Assembly (NCBI GenBank): GCA_964512145.1
Contig: CAZEIM010000014.1
Span: forward strand, 1 to 64,000
Origin: CAYOHR01 sp964512145
GTDB taxonomy: Bacteria; Bacteroidota; Bacteroidia; Flavobacteriales_G; JALEGO01
Length of the DNA stretch: 64,000 nucleotides
Direction of reading: 5' to 3'
In this document: positions 17,920 to 27,765 of the stretch, piece by piece
Layout of the letters: each line of letters opens with the position of its first letter
Numbering within the stretch: position 1 is the stretch's first letter
Notes under the pieces: generated by a model
Database searches by the model: none
The model's input: the letters and a program-made list of their open reading frames with translations, nothing else
Told to the model about the DNA's origin: nothing
Program-made: the position numbers and the translations under genes

Positions 17920-20900
17920 TTACCTAACCAATGTTATATATCCGGTTTCAACATATTCTTTTGATCCTTTACCGCTCATTACAAAATAATATGTGCCTGC
18001 AGGAACTTGTTCACCGGAAAATGTTCTTCCATCCCAAACCAGTCTGGACGAGTTAATGTAATAAATTTCTTGTCCCCAACGATTGTAAATAGTTAATTCA
18101 AAATCTTCAATTCCCGAGGTTGGAATAGTAAAAAAATCGTTTTTATTATCTCCATTCGGACTAAAAACATTTGGTATTTCAATTCCTTCATATATACTCA
18201 CCAAAGCCTGGGAAGTATCTACACACCCAAATGAGTTGGTAACAATTAACATCACCTCATACTCTCCAGGTTTGGTGTATTGGTTTACCGGGTTTTGAAT
18301 GTTTGCAGTATTTCCATCGCCAAAACTCCAATTCCAAGAAGTAATATCCGAAGTGCTTTGATCATTAAATGCAATTACATCAATAAATGGGCTTGATTTT
18401 GTCGTGTCAAATAGTGCAATAGGTAAAGGATGAATAGTTAAAGTAAAAGGTTCGGAATCATTGCTCATTTTACAACCAATATTATCGGTAACCGTTACCG
18501 AATATTGAGTAATACCGTTTTCACTATATATTGCTATGCTTGAAGTGGTATCTCCAGTACTCCAAATAAAATGTGTTCCATTATCTGATATAGCAGTTAA
18601 GGTACTGGTACTACTATCGCATACCTCATCTGGGCCTTCTATGACTAAGCTTGGAGCACCTCTAACCTCTAACCAAAAGCTGTCCGTTTCAAAACAAATT
18701 CCATTAGTAACTTCAACATAATATAAGGTGTCATTGGAAGGGTTTACATGAATACTTGGAGTTGTTTCTCCTGTATTCCAAATGTATCCAATTACCCCTA
18801 CAGCGCCCGATGCTATTAATTGCGTGGTATCTCCCTCACAAATTGCTTGATTTCCTGTTATACTGGGTAATAAAGATGGAGTAGAATCTATATATGTACT
18901 ATCTATACTTTTACAGCCTAATTGATCGATTACTTCCAAATAATACCATCCGGGAGATAAACTTTGTATAGAGTCGTTATTATCTCCTGTACTCCAATTA
19001 TAAGAATATGAAGGATTACCATTTGTTACTAAAGCAGAAGCTGTACCATCTGTAAATCCATAACAAGAAGGATTTATAGCCGATATTTGAATTTGAGGGT
19101 AATCTAAACTATCTAATACTACAGCAAAGGTATCGGTAACGCATTGATTAGAATCTTTAACCACTACGTAGTAAGTTCCTGGATTTAACTGAATGGCAGT
19201 TTGAGAGGTTTGGTTTCCGGTATTTGCATCCCATTCAAATGTATATGGGTAAGTTCCGGTAGTAGGATTAGCTGTAATAGATCCATTTAAACTTACATCA
19301 CAAGAGGATGAGGTACTGCTAAAGCTTACTAAAGGTCCGCCAACTGAATAATCTACTGTAATTTCTAATGAGTCTATTACTTTACAATTTTTCGCATCTG
19401 TAACCGTTACAAGATGCCATCCGCCACAAAAAGTGTTTATACTATTTGAAGTGTTTCCGTTATCCCATTGATATGTTAATGCTCCTGTTCCGCCAAAGCC
19501 ATTCACCAATCCTTCTCCATTACACATTCCACAGCCTTCCATGGCCAACATTTGTGTATTCGAATACAATGAATCGGGATTTTGGATATTCACATAAAAG
19601 TATTTTTCGCAATTATTACTGTCGGTAACTAATACCGAATACAAACCCGCAGCTAGGTTATATGCCGAAGGAGTAGTTTGATTTCCGGCAGAAGCACCCC
19701 ATAAGTACGTAAAAGGAGGAGTTCCGGTAAAAGGAGATACAAAAATATTAGCTACGCCATTGCTGTCTCCATAACAATCTGGTTTTGTTCCGGATGATAT
19801 AGCAAACAATGGAAAAGGCTCAGCGATTTCAAATGAATCTAACTTGGTACAATTGTTTTGATCGGATATAGTAACATAATATAATCCTGCTGATAAATTT
19901 TGTAATGTATCGTTATTTAATCCATTGGACCAAACAATATTATATATAGGTGTACCACCTGTAATTTGTAAAATTATAAAACCATTGCTATCACCGGCAC
20001 ACGTTAAAGAGTCGGAGTAAATATTAGTAGATGACAGTACATTGGGTTGTGTTATTAATATCGAATCTGTTTTATTACATCCTAAACTATCAGAAACTAC
20101 ATACGAGTAATACCCAGGAGCTAAATTGATAAGGGTATCGTTGCTAGATGGAATAGGGTTCCAGTTTATTTGTAAACCAGAAGATCCTCCAGACGGCTGA
20201 ATAATAATTTGTCCGTCAGCAAAACCATTGCAAGTAACCGGTTGAATAATTTCAGAAACCAAAATTCCTTTTAACGCTAAAGCAAAGGCAATTTCGTTGA
20301 AATTAATATGAGATATTTTATAAGCATTGCTAAGTGTTGGAGATGCATTATTGGTAATGCTCACCGGACCAATATCTGTCCATTCCGATCCATTCCATTG
20401 TGCTATTGTACTAGCATTAAAATCTATGGTGTTATCGTATTTAATTTCTAAATGTACAGGGTCAACTCCAGCTATCCTTGAAATTTGATGGTAAAAACTA
20501 TCATTTACCAAACACAAACTCGAATCTTTATCTTGAACATCGTACCCCTCTAGGGTAGCCTCAAGATTAGCCAAACGTACTCCAAAATATTGAGTATTTC
20601 CTAAATAATTATCAATATAAATAGGTCTAAATCGAAAGTTGTTGATGGCCGATCCTACCGGAAATTCATAATTATTGACACCATTCATTTTTCGAGCTAG
20701 ATATCCACCATCATCACTCGATACGTATCCACTACCATATGTTATGGAGTTTACTAATGAAGTATCCACAGTAAAATTATATATACCGGTGTATAAGTTT
20801 CGATTATTTAAATGTAAAAATCGTTTATTTAAGGCGTTTATCTTTAGCTCTTTAGAGTCAGTTCCTGTTCCGTTCAGTGAAATATCGTAAAATGCAGTTA

Positions 20901-21258
20901 CCGAAGAACCTTGGATGGCTTGGTAGTCTCCTTTAAAAATAACCTCCGATGTATCGCAAATAAAAGTAGCATTATTGGTCCAATGACCATCTAATAAGTA
21001 ATTTCCAGAACCTTGTACCGTTGAATTGTTTAAAATATCTAAATTACCTTTATTAGGTAAAGCACTAAGGTTATTTACTTCAACGATTCCTTTATTGGTA
21101 AAAGATGAATTACCCGCAATTACAGCATCACCATTTACTGCTACAATAGAATTACCACCTACATAAAACAGTGCGTTATTTGAATAAAAAGTTTGAGAAA
21201 AACCATCAAAATTTTTAGCCAATAAGAGTACAAAAACTAATATGTAAATTTTTTTCAC
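17920..21258 (-). CDS. Giant SprB-repeat protein with T9SS type B (gliding) C-terminal domain
   Basis: The 1112-residue protein has a signal peptide (about 1-21, ending DGFSQ). An N-terminal module of about 320 residues is shared with the protein at 60774-62552. About six SprB-type repeats follow (each with a form like LAPGYYSYVVSDSLGC), then Ig-like segments and a PKD domain (SWNWSFGDGN) at about 950-1020. The C-terminus is a gliding-motility-associated type B domain (IPNVFSPNGDNKNDFF ... WGQEIYY). It should be exported by T9SS and may be a surface adhesin. The start is GTG. It lies 32 nt after gldC on the same strand. Confidence 0.85.
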   Translation of the reverse strand: MKKIYILVFVLLLAKNFDGFSQTFYSNNALFYVGGNSIVAVNGDAVIAGNSSFTNKGIVEVNNLSALPNKGNLDILNNSTVQGSGNYLLDGHWTNNATFICDTSEVIFKGDYQAIQGSSVTAFYDISLNGTGTDSKELKINALNKRFLHLNNRNLYTGIYNFTVDTSLVNSITYGSGYVSSDDGGYLARKMNGVNNYEFPVGSAINNFRFRPIYIDNYLGNTQYFGVRLANLEATLEGYDVQDKDSSLCLVNDSFYHQISRIAGVDPVHLEIKYDNTIDFNASTIAQWNGSEWTDIGPVSITNNASPTLSNAYKISHINFNEIAFALALKGILVSEIIQPVTCNGFADGQIIIQPSGGSSGLQINWNPIPSSNDTLINLAPGYYSYVVSDSLGCNKTDSILITQPNVLSSTNIYSDSLTCAGDSNGFIILQITGGTPIYNIVWSNGLNNDTLQNLSAGLYYVTISDQNNCTKLDSFEIAEPFPLFAISSGTKPDCYGDSNGVANIFVSPFTGTPPFTYLWGASAGNQTTPSAYNLAAGLYSVLVTDSNNCEKYFYVNIQNPDSLYSNTQMLAMEGCGMCNGEGLVNGFGGTGALTYQWDNGNTSNSINTFCGGWHLVTVTDAKNCKVIDSLEITVDYSVGGPLVSFSSTSSSCDVSLNGSITANPTTGTYPYTFEWDANTGNQTSQTAIQLNPGTYYVVVKDSNQCVTDTFAVVLDSLDYPQIQISAINPSCYGFTDGTASALVTNGNPSYSYNWSTGDNNDSIQSLSPGWYYLEVIDQLGCKSIDSTYIDSTPSLLPSITGNQAICEGDTTQLIASGAVGVIGYIWNTGETTPSIHVNPSNDTLYYVEVTNGICFETDSFWLEVRGAPSLVIEGPDEVCDSSTSTLTAISDNGTHFIWSTGDTTSSIAIYSENGITQYSVTVTDNIGCKMSNDSEPFTLTIHPLPIALFDTTKSSPFIDVIAFNDQSTSDITSWNWSFGDGNTANIQNPVNQYTKPGEYEVMLIVTNSFGCVDTSQALVSIYEGIEIPNVFSPNGDNKNDFFTIPTSGIEDFELTIYNRWGQEIYYINSSRLVWDGRTFSGEQVPAGTYYFVMSGKGSKEYVETGYITLVR

Positions 21259-21290
21259 ATAAGCTTGTACGATATCCTAAAAAGGAGGTT

Positions 21291-21623
21291 TCATTTTTGC
21301 TCAAAAATTTTCATTTTTTCACCAAAATATTTTGCAAAGTCTTGTATGTCTTTGCTCATATTTTTTTCGGAAGTAGCTCTTTCTAGAGTTTCAGACATAC
21401 TGATGAGCGTTTGGTAGAAAAACAATTTCATTTCATCTAACAACATCTCTTTAGTCCACAAATCTATTTTTAATGTGTTTTTGTTTTTTTTATCCCATAT
21501 TGAAATTAACGTAGCATCACACTCGCCAGAATCGCTGTTTTCTGTTGATGACCAATGAATTTTCACGGGCACTTTATTTTCATCTAATTCAATTTGAAAT
21601 GAAAGGGTTGATTTTTGACTCAT
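21291..21623 (-). CDS. gldC: Gliding motility protein GldC
   Basis: The 110-residue soluble protein has a GldC pattern: an N-terminal beta hairpin (KSTLSFQIELDENKVPVKIHW) followed by an acidic helical C-terminus. It overlaps the gldB stop (ATGA), which is the conserved gldB-gldC order of gliding Bacteroidota. GldC supports gliding in Flavobacterium but its exact role is not known. The assignment rests on both sequence pattern and neighbourhood. Confidence 0.87.
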   Translation of the reverse strand: MSQKSTLSFQIELDENKVPVKIHWSSTENSDSGECDATLISIWDKKNKNTLKIDLWTKEMLLDEMKLFFYQTLISMSETLERATSEKNMSKDIQDFAKYFGEKMKIFEQK

Positions 21624-22669
21624 TTTTTGGGTTTATATTTTGATTTACTAAATATTAATTCAGGAGTTGTTTTTAATAACCTATCTATGGGAGTATTGGG
21701 GTAATTATTCATATAGGCTTGCACAATATTATATCCTATATATGTGATGGCTTTTGCTGGAGATTCCTTCGGTAAGTTTTTAGTAAAAGGACCTTCCATA
21801 AAAAATGGTGAAACTACAGCAGGGTTATTGCTATGCAATAAATTTTCATCAATTAAGTAAGTCCAAATTTGTTTTTCTTCTTTTATACACCAATGCATTT
21901 TTGATTCGGTAAAACCAAAAAGTTGATATTCAGGTTTATCGGGTAACAATAGGTGTAAAATATACATAAGTTTACCTTCTTCAATGGATCTTTCGATTAA
22001 CGAAAGATTATCTTTAAAAAGCGTATCGTATTCTGTATATAACCATCCTTTAATTACATCGCTCAAAATGTAGGTTGAATCCATGGTTTCGCTTAAATAT
22101 ATTGGAAAACCAAATGATTGGTAAGGTTCATATTTTTTTCCGAGATACATATCCAAACCAATTCCTACACTTTTTTCGGTAGCCACTATTTTAAATGGAA
22201 TGGTGGGATGATAATAATAATTAAAACCGGAGATAAAAAAAATGACATTAGGTATTATATGATTAGGAAAAACATAATGATACCTGTTAAACGCTTTATT
22301 TATTTCGGTTTGAAGTTCATACAAATTGGGATACATTTTTTGCACATCAGCATATAATTGTTTTACGTTTTCATCTTTACAAAAAGTAGTAAGATACATT
22401 ATTAAAGCAGGATCATCTATGTTTCCTAGATTTAAGATGTTTTGAACATAAATTTTAAAAAAATCATCATATTGATCTTTTATTTTCGTTAATTCTAAGG
22501 AAAAGCTATCTTGTTTTTTTTCGAATAAATCCTTGTGTAAATAATTAAAGCGTACAGAGATATTTATATTATCGGGTATATGCTGCTTTTTTTCATGATC
22601 TGAACACCCAATTATAAGAGCGCAAAGCATTGAAAAAATAAAAAACCAGGTTTTTTTTGCATTCAACAT
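21620..22669 (-). CDS. gldB: Gliding motility lipoprotein GldB
   Basis: The 349-residue protein has a lipoprotein signal with lipobox cysteine C22 (ALIIGC). The body matches GldB: a FYKDFF-like early helix, YVFPNHIIPNVIFFISGFNYY, and VGIGLDMYLGKKYEPY. GldB is required for gliding and for stability of the T9SS/gliding machinery. It is the first gene of an apparent operon with gldC and the SprB-repeat protein. It diverges from an outer-membrane barrel gene with 39 nt between them. Confidence 0.9.
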   Translation of the reverse strand: MLNAKKTWFFIFSMLCALIIGCSDHEKKQHIPDNINISVRFNYLHKDLFEKKQDSFSLELTKIKDQYDDFFKIYVQNILNLGNIDDPALIMYLTTFCKDENVKQLYADVQKMYPNLYELQTEINKAFNRYHYVFPNHIIPNVIFFISGFNYYYHPTIPFKIVATEKSVGIGLDMYLGKKYEPYQSFGFPIYLSETMDSTYILSDVIKGWLYTEYDTLFKDNLSLIERSIEEGKLMYILHLLLPDKPEYQLFGFTESKMHWCIKEEKQIWTYLIDENLLHSNNPAVVSPFFMEGPFTKNLPKESPAKAITYIGYNIVQAYMNNYPNTPIDRLLKTTPELIFSKSKYKPKK

Positions 22670-22708
22670 AAATAAATGGTTATTTTAGCATAACTAATAT
22701 GCAATAAT

Positions 22709-23542
22709 ATGAAATATAGAAAAATATTAAGCAGGATTGTTTTTATATCTTTTTTTATCGGGATCAGTTTTTTTACTCAAGCTCAGGAGGAATACCGAAA
22801 ATTTAAATTTGGACTAAAAGGATCCGGTAATGTAGGTTTTAATAAAACCGAGAATAAAAACATGGAAAATGGAAAAATCGGGATTGGATACAGTTACGGA
22901 TTAATGATGGATTACAATTTTGGTAAAAATTACGCCTTAAATTTTGGGTTTGATATTTTAAGTTTAAATAATAAAATACAATATATTGCTGATACACTCC
23001 AGATATTGTCTAAAACATCTTCTGGAACAGATACATCCTTATATTTTCCTGCCAGTTCAACGTATTCCAATAATTTTGGGTTTGTAAATATTCCCATTTC
23101 GCTAAAGATGAGTACCAATGAGATTGGGTATATGAAATATTTTTTAAATTTTGGAATTGATTTAGGTATTCGATACAGAGCTAAGGCAAATGTGGAGTCA
23201 ACAGTATCAAAGCCAGCCGGTAGCACATCTGTTTTGGTTGAAGATTTTGATATTTCTAATCAAACGGCTTTTTTTAGAACAGCATTATTAATTGGAGGGG
23301 GCTTTGAATATAACATAGCCGGAAATACAAATTTGTTTGTAGGAATATCTTTTAGTAATGGTTTTTCAAACATATATACTAAAAATGTAAAAGTTAATGG
23401 CGAAAAAGTAGAAAACAGAACTATAACCTTTGATGAAAATGGGAATTTAAAAACCAATGCTAATAATGAAATTCAGGTTGATGGAGAGTTTAAAAAAGCT
23501 TTTTCTAGAATGGTATCGTTAAATGTGGGGATCTTTTTTTAA
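22709..23542 (+). CDS. Outer-membrane beta-barrel protein, PorT-like family
   Basis: The 277-residue protein has a signal peptide (about 1-25, ending TQAQ). The body alternates polar and hydrophobic residues with Gly and aromatic enrichment, typical of an eight-stranded OmpW/PorT-type barrel, and it ends in the aromatic FF expected of an outer-membrane strand. It lies between gldB and nadE and precedes nadE by 22 nt. It could be a porin-like protein of unknown function. PorT itself is a T9SS component, but I cannot separate it from general barrel proteins here. Confidence 0.72.
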   Translation: MKYRKILSRIVFISFFIGISFFTQAQEEYRKFKFGLKGSGNVGFNKTENKNMENGKIGIGYSYGLMMDYNFGKNYALNFGFDILSLNNKIQYIADTLQILSKTSSGTDTSLYFPASSTYSNNFGFVNIPISLKMSTNEIGYMKYFLNFGIDLGIRYRAKANVESTVSKPAGSTSVLVEDFDISNQTAFFRTALLIGGGFEYNIAGNTNLFVGISFSNGFSNIYTKNVKVNGEKVENRTITFDENGNLKTNANNEIQVDGEFKKAFSRMVSLNVGIFF

Positions 23543-23564
23543 ATAACCTGTTGGAAGATATTGT

Positions 23565-25184
23565 ATGACCATTACTATTTGTCAATTAAATTATATTGTT
23601 GGCGATATTGATGGCAATAAGAAAAAGATTATTGAAGCAACTAAAGCTTCAAAAACATCAAATCCTCATTTAATTATTTTTTCAGAGTTATCAATTTGTG
23701 GTTACCCACCAAAAGATTTGTTATTGTATGATGAGTTTGTTGAGCAATGTGAGCAATCTATAACAGAAATAGCCTTACATACAGATGAAAATACATACAT
23801 TATTATTGGCGGACCGGCAAAAAACCTTAATATCCCAGGAAAACCTTTATACAATGCTTTGTATATCCTACACAACACAATCATAAAAGCGGTATATTAT
23901 AAACAGCTTTTACCTACTTACGATGTGTTTAATGAAAACAGATATTTTGAGCAAGGTTGTGATGATTTAATATTAAATATTTTTGGACAAAATATTGCCT
24001 TTACCATTTGTGAAGATTTGTGGTATTTAAGTCAACCTAGATTATACAAAAACTTTCCTTTGCAAAATGTTTCTGTTCCGATAGATATGATTGTGAATAT
24101 TTCTGCTTCTCCATTTCATGTTAAACAGTATGAGGAAAGGATTTCATTATTTAAAAATATTGCAAAAAAACACCAGGCTACAATAATTTATGTAAATCAA
24201 GTAGGATGTAATACCGATTTATTATTTGATGGAGCTTCATTTGTAATAAATAAAGAAGGTGATACAATTCAACAATGCTCTGCGTTTTTAGAAGAAATCT
24301 ATACATTTGATTTTGACGTGCCAAAAAAGAAGGTAGAATTTTACCCAAATGGAATTTCTGCAATATATGAGGCATTGATTTATGGTGTTCGTGATTTTTT
24401 TCGAAAGAATCAATTCTCACAAGCTATTTTGGGATTATCCGGAGGAATTGACTCGGCAGTTGTTTTGTGCATTGCTTGTGAAGCCTTAGGTGCAGAAAAT
24501 GTTTTGCCTGTGATGTTGCCTTCGGAGTTTTCTTCCGATCATTCGGTGCATGACAGTATTGAATTATGTGAGAATTTAAATATAAAACACGAAAATATTC
24601 CAATTCACCCGATATACAATCAAGTATTAAATTCTTTAGAAGGATTATTTAATGGTTTACCATTTAACGTAGCTGAGGAAAATATTCAATCTAGAATTAG
24701 AGGAATGCTTTTGATGGCTTTATCTAATAAACACGGTTATATTTTATTAAATACCACCAATAAAAGCGAAGCAGCAGTAGGTTATGGTACATTATATGGA
24801 GATTTATGTGGAGCAATAAGTGTTTTAGGGGATGTGTATAAAACTCAAGTGTACGAATTAGCTAACTATATAAACAGAGACAAAGAAATAATACCCAAGA
24901 ATATATTAACGAAAGCACCTTCTGCAGAATTAAGACCGAATCAAAAAGACATTGATAGTTTACCGGATTATGATTTTTTAGATCTTGTATTACGGGATAT
25001 TTTAGAGTATCATAAAGGATTGTTAGAACTTAAGGAAAAATATAAAGATGATAGAGTATTAAAAATTTTTCATTTAGTTATGCAGAATGACTATAAAAGA
25101 TTTCAGTCCGCTCCAGTTTTAAGAATAAGTAAATTTGCGTTTGGCGAAGGAAGAAATATTCCGTTAGTCAAAAAAATGGTATAA
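23565..25184 (+). CDS. nadE: Glutamine-dependent NAD+ synthetase
   Basis: The 539-residue two-domain enzyme makes NAD from deamido-NAD using glutamine. The N-terminal nitrilase-type amidase has Glu41 (FSELSICGYPPKD) and the nucleophile Cys149 (TICEDLW). The C-terminal synthetase has the PP-loop SGGIDS beginning near residue 291 and the NKSEAAVGYGTLYGDL segment. The length fits the fused form. Genes for nadE, gldB and gldC occur together in many Bacteroidota, as here. It converges with a lipoprotein gene with 2 nt between them. Confidence 0.95.
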   Translation: MTITICQLNYIVGDIDGNKKKIIEATKASKTSNPHLIIFSELSICGYPPKDLLLYDEFVEQCEQSITEIALHTDENTYIIIGGPAKNLNIPGKPLYNALYILHNTIIKAVYYKQLLPTYDVFNENRYFEQGCDDLILNIFGQNIAFTICEDLWYLSQPRLYKNFPLQNVSVPIDMIVNISASPFHVKQYEERISLFKNIAKKHQATIIYVNQVGCNTDLLFDGASFVINKEGDTIQQCSAFLEEIYTFDFDVPKKKVEFYPNGISAIYEALIYGVRDFFRKNQFSQAILGLSGGIDSAVVLCIACEALGAENVLPVMLPSEFSSDHSVHDSIELCENLNIKHENIPIHPIYNQVLNSLEGLFNGLPFNVAEENIQSRIRGMLLMALSNKHGYILLNTTNKSEAAVGYGTLYGDLCGAISVLGDVYKTQVYELANYINRDKEIIPKNILTKAPSAELRPNQKDIDSLPDYDFLDLVLRDILEYHKGLLELKEKYKDDRVLKIFHLVMQNDYKRFQSAPVLRISKFAFGEGRNIPLVKKMV

Positions 25185-25186
25185 TA

Positions 25187-25714
25187 TTATTTTTTTAAAG
25201 AGTCTAAAAATGAAATAAATTCGGGTACAATTTTATTTTTAGATTCTTTGGTATTTTGTTCCCAAACTTTTAAATCGTGCACGTATTGTTTTAATTTAAG
25301 AATAGCGTCTTCTTCTGTTTTTAAGTATTTAACAATATCTTCTGATACAATAACATGGTTTTGTATATCTTTTTTTAAATCTTCTAACTGCTTACGGGAG
25401 TATTCAAATTCGTTTAAGCCACTTAAATACGATTTCATGAATCGAGAAAGCGATGTATTTAAAACGTTCATAGATTGTGTCTTTAAAATCATCGATTTAT
25501 CAAGACTGTCTGTAATAATTTGTTTATACTGCGTAGTTAAATCTTTTACTTGTTGGCTACTTTGTTTTATAAAACCGGTATCAATTTGCTGATATACTTT
25601 TTCACAACTATCAATTAATATAAGTAGAGAATTAATTTTTTGTGTATGTTCATTTTCTTTTCCGCATGATGTAAAAACAACATACAGTAAAAAAATGTAA
25701 AGCGTATTTTTCAT
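25187..25714 (-). CDS. Lipoprotein of unknown function, helical
   Basis: The chosen ATG gives a lipoprotein signal (MKNTLYIFLLYVVFTSC) with lipobox cysteine 17. An in-frame start 18 nt upstream lies inside serS and is less likely. The mature part, about 160 residues, is charged and helical, probably a coiled coil, with no recognisable domain. The ATG is 1 nt after the serS stop, so it is likely co-transcribed with serS. I do not recognise a family. Confidence 0.7.
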   Translation of the reverse strand: MKNTLYIFLLYVVFTSCGKENEHTQKINSLLILIDSCEKVYQQIDTGFIKQSSQQVKDLTTQYKQIITDSLDKSMILKTQSMNVLNTSLSRFMKSYLSGLNEFEYSRKQLEDLKKDIQNHVIVSEDIVKYLKTEEDAILKLKQYVHDLKVWEQNTKESKNKIVPEFISFLDSLKK

Positions 25715-25715
25715 A

Positions 25716-26987
25716 TTATACAATATATTCAAAGCCAGTGTATGGAACTAATGCTTTAGGGATTTTTATTCCTTTTTCTGTTTGGTGATTTTCTAATAAT
25801 GCAGCTACAATTCGAGGTAAGGCCAAAGCACTACCATTTAAAGTATGAACATGAACCGATTTACCATCTTCTTTCATTCGAAGTTTAAGACGGTTCGATT
25901 GAAAAGTCTCGAAATTAGATATTGAACTTACTTCAAGCCAACGCTGTTGAGCAGCAGAATATACTTCCATATCGTATGTTTTAGCCGATGAAAATGACAT
26001 GTCTCCTCCACATAAAAAAGCTACTCTATAGGGCAGTTCAAGTTTTCTGAGTAAATTTTTAACATGCTCCAACATTTCTTCTAAAACCTGATAAGAAGAG
26101 GATGGGTGGGATATTTGTACAATTTCTACTTTATCAAATTGATGCAAACGGTTTAAGCCTCGAACGTCTTTACCGTATGATCCAGCTTCTCTTCTAAAAC
26201 AAGGGGTATACCCTACATTTTTAATCGGTAATTGTTGTGGGGTAACCATTACATCTCTGTAAAGATTGGTGATAGGAACTTCTGCGGTGGGAATTAAATA
26301 TAAATCATCTTCCTGAATATAATACATTTGCCCATCTTTATCGGGCAATTGTCCGGTTCCAAATCCAGATTCTTTATTTACTACGTGCGGAGGAATAACT
26401 TCTTCGTACCCAGCCTTTATTGCTTCGTCTAAAAAGAAGCTTATAAGAGCACGTTGTAATCTTGCGCCTTTACCCATGTAAACAGGGAAACCTGCTCCGG
26501 TAATTTTAGAACCTAAGTCAAAATTAATGAGGCGATATTTTTCAGTTATTTCCCAATGGGGTAAATTATGTGGGGAGCTTAACGCAGGAATAGTTCCTTC
26601 TTGAAATATAATGGAGTTATCTTCGGCATTTTTACCTTTAGGAACAGATTCATGTGGAGCATTTGGTATTTCATATAATAATTTTTGTAACTCTTGTTCA
26701 ATATCTAACAGTTCATGCTCAATGTTTTTGGCGTCTTCTTTAAGTTGTGTGTTTTTATTTTTTAACTCGGAAGCCTCTTCTTTTTTGCCTTCTTTCATAA
26801 AGGAGCCAATTTCTTTAGAAAGTTTATTTGCTTCGAACAAGTTTTGATCTAAGTTAGACTGCAATTTTCTTTTTTTTTCGTCTAAAAGGATTATCTGTTC
26901 TATGGTGGGGGTAAAGTCTTTATTTCGCTTAGAAAGTCTTTCTAATATTTGGTTTTTATGTTCTCTTAATTCTTGAAGTTTAAGCAT
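25716..26987 (-). CDS. serS: Seryl-tRNA synthetase
   Basis: The 423-residue class II synthetase has the long N-terminal antiparallel coiled coil (about residues 1-110) that contacts the tRNA-Ser variable arm. The core follows, with GTGQLPDKDGQMYYI, TAEVPITNLYRD, motif 2 PCFRREAGSYG, and motif 3 GSALALPRIVAALLENHQ. The length and motif order are standard. It lies between the ribosomal protein terminator and the lipoprotein gene. Confidence 0.96.
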   Translation of the reverse strand: MLKLQELREHKNQILERLSKRNKDFTPTIEQIILLDEKKRKLQSNLDQNLFEANKLSKEIGSFMKEGKKEEASELKNKNTQLKEDAKNIEHELLDIEQELQKLLYEIPNAPHESVPKGKNAEDNSIIFQEGTIPALSSPHNLPHWEITEKYRLINFDLGSKITGAGFPVYMGKGARLQRALISFFLDEAIKAGYEEVIPPHVVNKESGFGTGQLPDKDGQMYYIQEDDLYLIPTAEVPITNLYRDVMVTPQQLPIKNVGYTPCFRREAGSYGKDVRGLNRLHQFDKVEIVQISHPSSSYQVLEEMLEHVKNLLRKLELPYRVAFLCGGDMSFSSAKTYDMEVYSAAQQRWLEVSSISNFETFQSNRLKLRMKEDGKSVHVHTLNGSALALPRIVAALLENHQTEKGIKIPKALVPYTGFEYIV

Positions 26988-27004
26988 AAGAATCGATTAA
27001 ATTT

Positions 27005-27043
27005 AAAAAAAAAATCCTTTCAATGTAATAAACAAAGAAAGGA
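27005..27043 (-). terminator. Rho-independent terminator of rplU-rpmA
   Basis: Read on the minus strand, a 7-bp stem TCCTTTC/GAAAGGA (27037-27043 with 27015-27021) with a 15-nt loop is followed by a run of ten T. It lies just downstream of the rpmA stop. Confidence 0.75.
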
Positions 27044-27065
27044 CTTATGAGTATAATTAAATATT

Positions 27066-27323
27066 TTAAGCGTTAGGCACAACAGATACATACGATCTGT
27101 CATTTTTTCTTCTTCTGAATTCTACTTTTCCATCAATTAAAGCAAAAAGAGTATGATCTTTACCTATTCCCACATTTAATCCGGGATTGTGTACTGTACC
27201 TCTTTGTCTAACAATAATATTCCCAGCTTTTACGTCTTGTCCTCCAAATATTTTAACACCTAGTCTCTTACTATGAGATTCTCTACCGTTTTTTGAACTA
27301 CCGACACCTTTCTTGTGAGCCAT
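27066..27323 (-). CDS. rpmA: 50S ribosomal protein L27
   Basis: The 85-residue protein opens MAHKKGVGSSKNGRESHSK, the canonical L27 start whose N-terminal tail reaches the peptidyl transferase centre. It then has KRLGVKIFGG and IVRQRGTVHNPG. No N-terminal extension needing cleavage is present. It follows rplU with 26 nt between them, in the conserved rplU-rpmA order, and ends just before a clear terminator. Confidence 0.97.
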   Translation of the reverse strand: MAHKKGVGSSKNGRESHSKRLGVKIFGGQDVKAGNIIVRQRGTVHNPGLNVGIGKDHTLFALIDGKVEFRRRKNDRSYVSVVPNA

Positions 27324-27349
27324 GTTATTTAGTTTTTAATTGGTTAAAA

Positions 27350-27730
27350 TTAATTTGTTTCTTCTGTTGATTCAGTTTGCTTTTCTGATTTTTTTGAGGC
27401 TTTAGCAGAAACACCACCTTTTTCAACAATTTCTTGCACTTGAATTTTAGTAATCATTTGTCTGTGACCGTTTTTCTTTTTATAACCTTTTCTTCTTTTT
27501 TTCTTGAAGATGATTACTTTATCTGATTTTAGGTGAGACACTATTTTTGCCTTTACAGAGGCACCTTCTATAACTGGAGCTCCAACATGAACAGAACCAT
27601 TGTTATCTAATAACAACACTTTGTTTAATTCAATGGTAGAACCTTCATCTCCGGCAAGTCGATTAACATAAATTTCGTTGTTTTTTTCAACTTTATATTG
27701 GTGACCACCGATCTCTACAATAGCATACAT
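27350..27730 (-). CDS. rplU: 50S ribosomal protein L21
   Basis: The protein opens MYAIVEIGGHQYKVEKN and carries the basic RRKGYKKKNGHRQ rRNA-binding stretch of L21. It has 126 residues; the last 25 or so form a Ser/Lys/Glu-rich tail beyond the usual core of about 103, an extension common in Bacteroidota. It heads the rplU-rpmA operon. Confidence 0.96.
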   Translation of the reverse strand: MYAIVEIGGHQYKVEKNNEIYVNRLAGDEGSTIELNKVLLLDNNGSVHVGAPVIEGASVKAKIVSHLKSDKVIIFKKKRRKGYKKKNGHRQMITKIQVQEIVEKGGVSAKASKKSEKQTESTEETN

Positions 27731-27748
27731 AAATAAAAATTAAGGATG

Positions 27749-27756
27749 CAAATATA
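27749..27756 (-). promoter_or_regulatory. Candidate -7 box of the rplU promoter
   Basis: On the minus strand TATATTTG matches TAnnTTTG, 18 nt upstream of the rplU ATG. A matching -33 TTTG is not evident at the expected spacing, since aroK coding sequence occupies that stretch. Confidence 0.4.
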
Positions 27757-27765
27757 CAAAATGAT

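Noticed and set aside
21279..21290. Strong AAAGGAGG ribosome-binding-like sequence on the plus strand
   Set aside because: No plus-strand gene follows. Bacteroidota rarely use such sites, and it is on the wrong strand for the gene at 21258.
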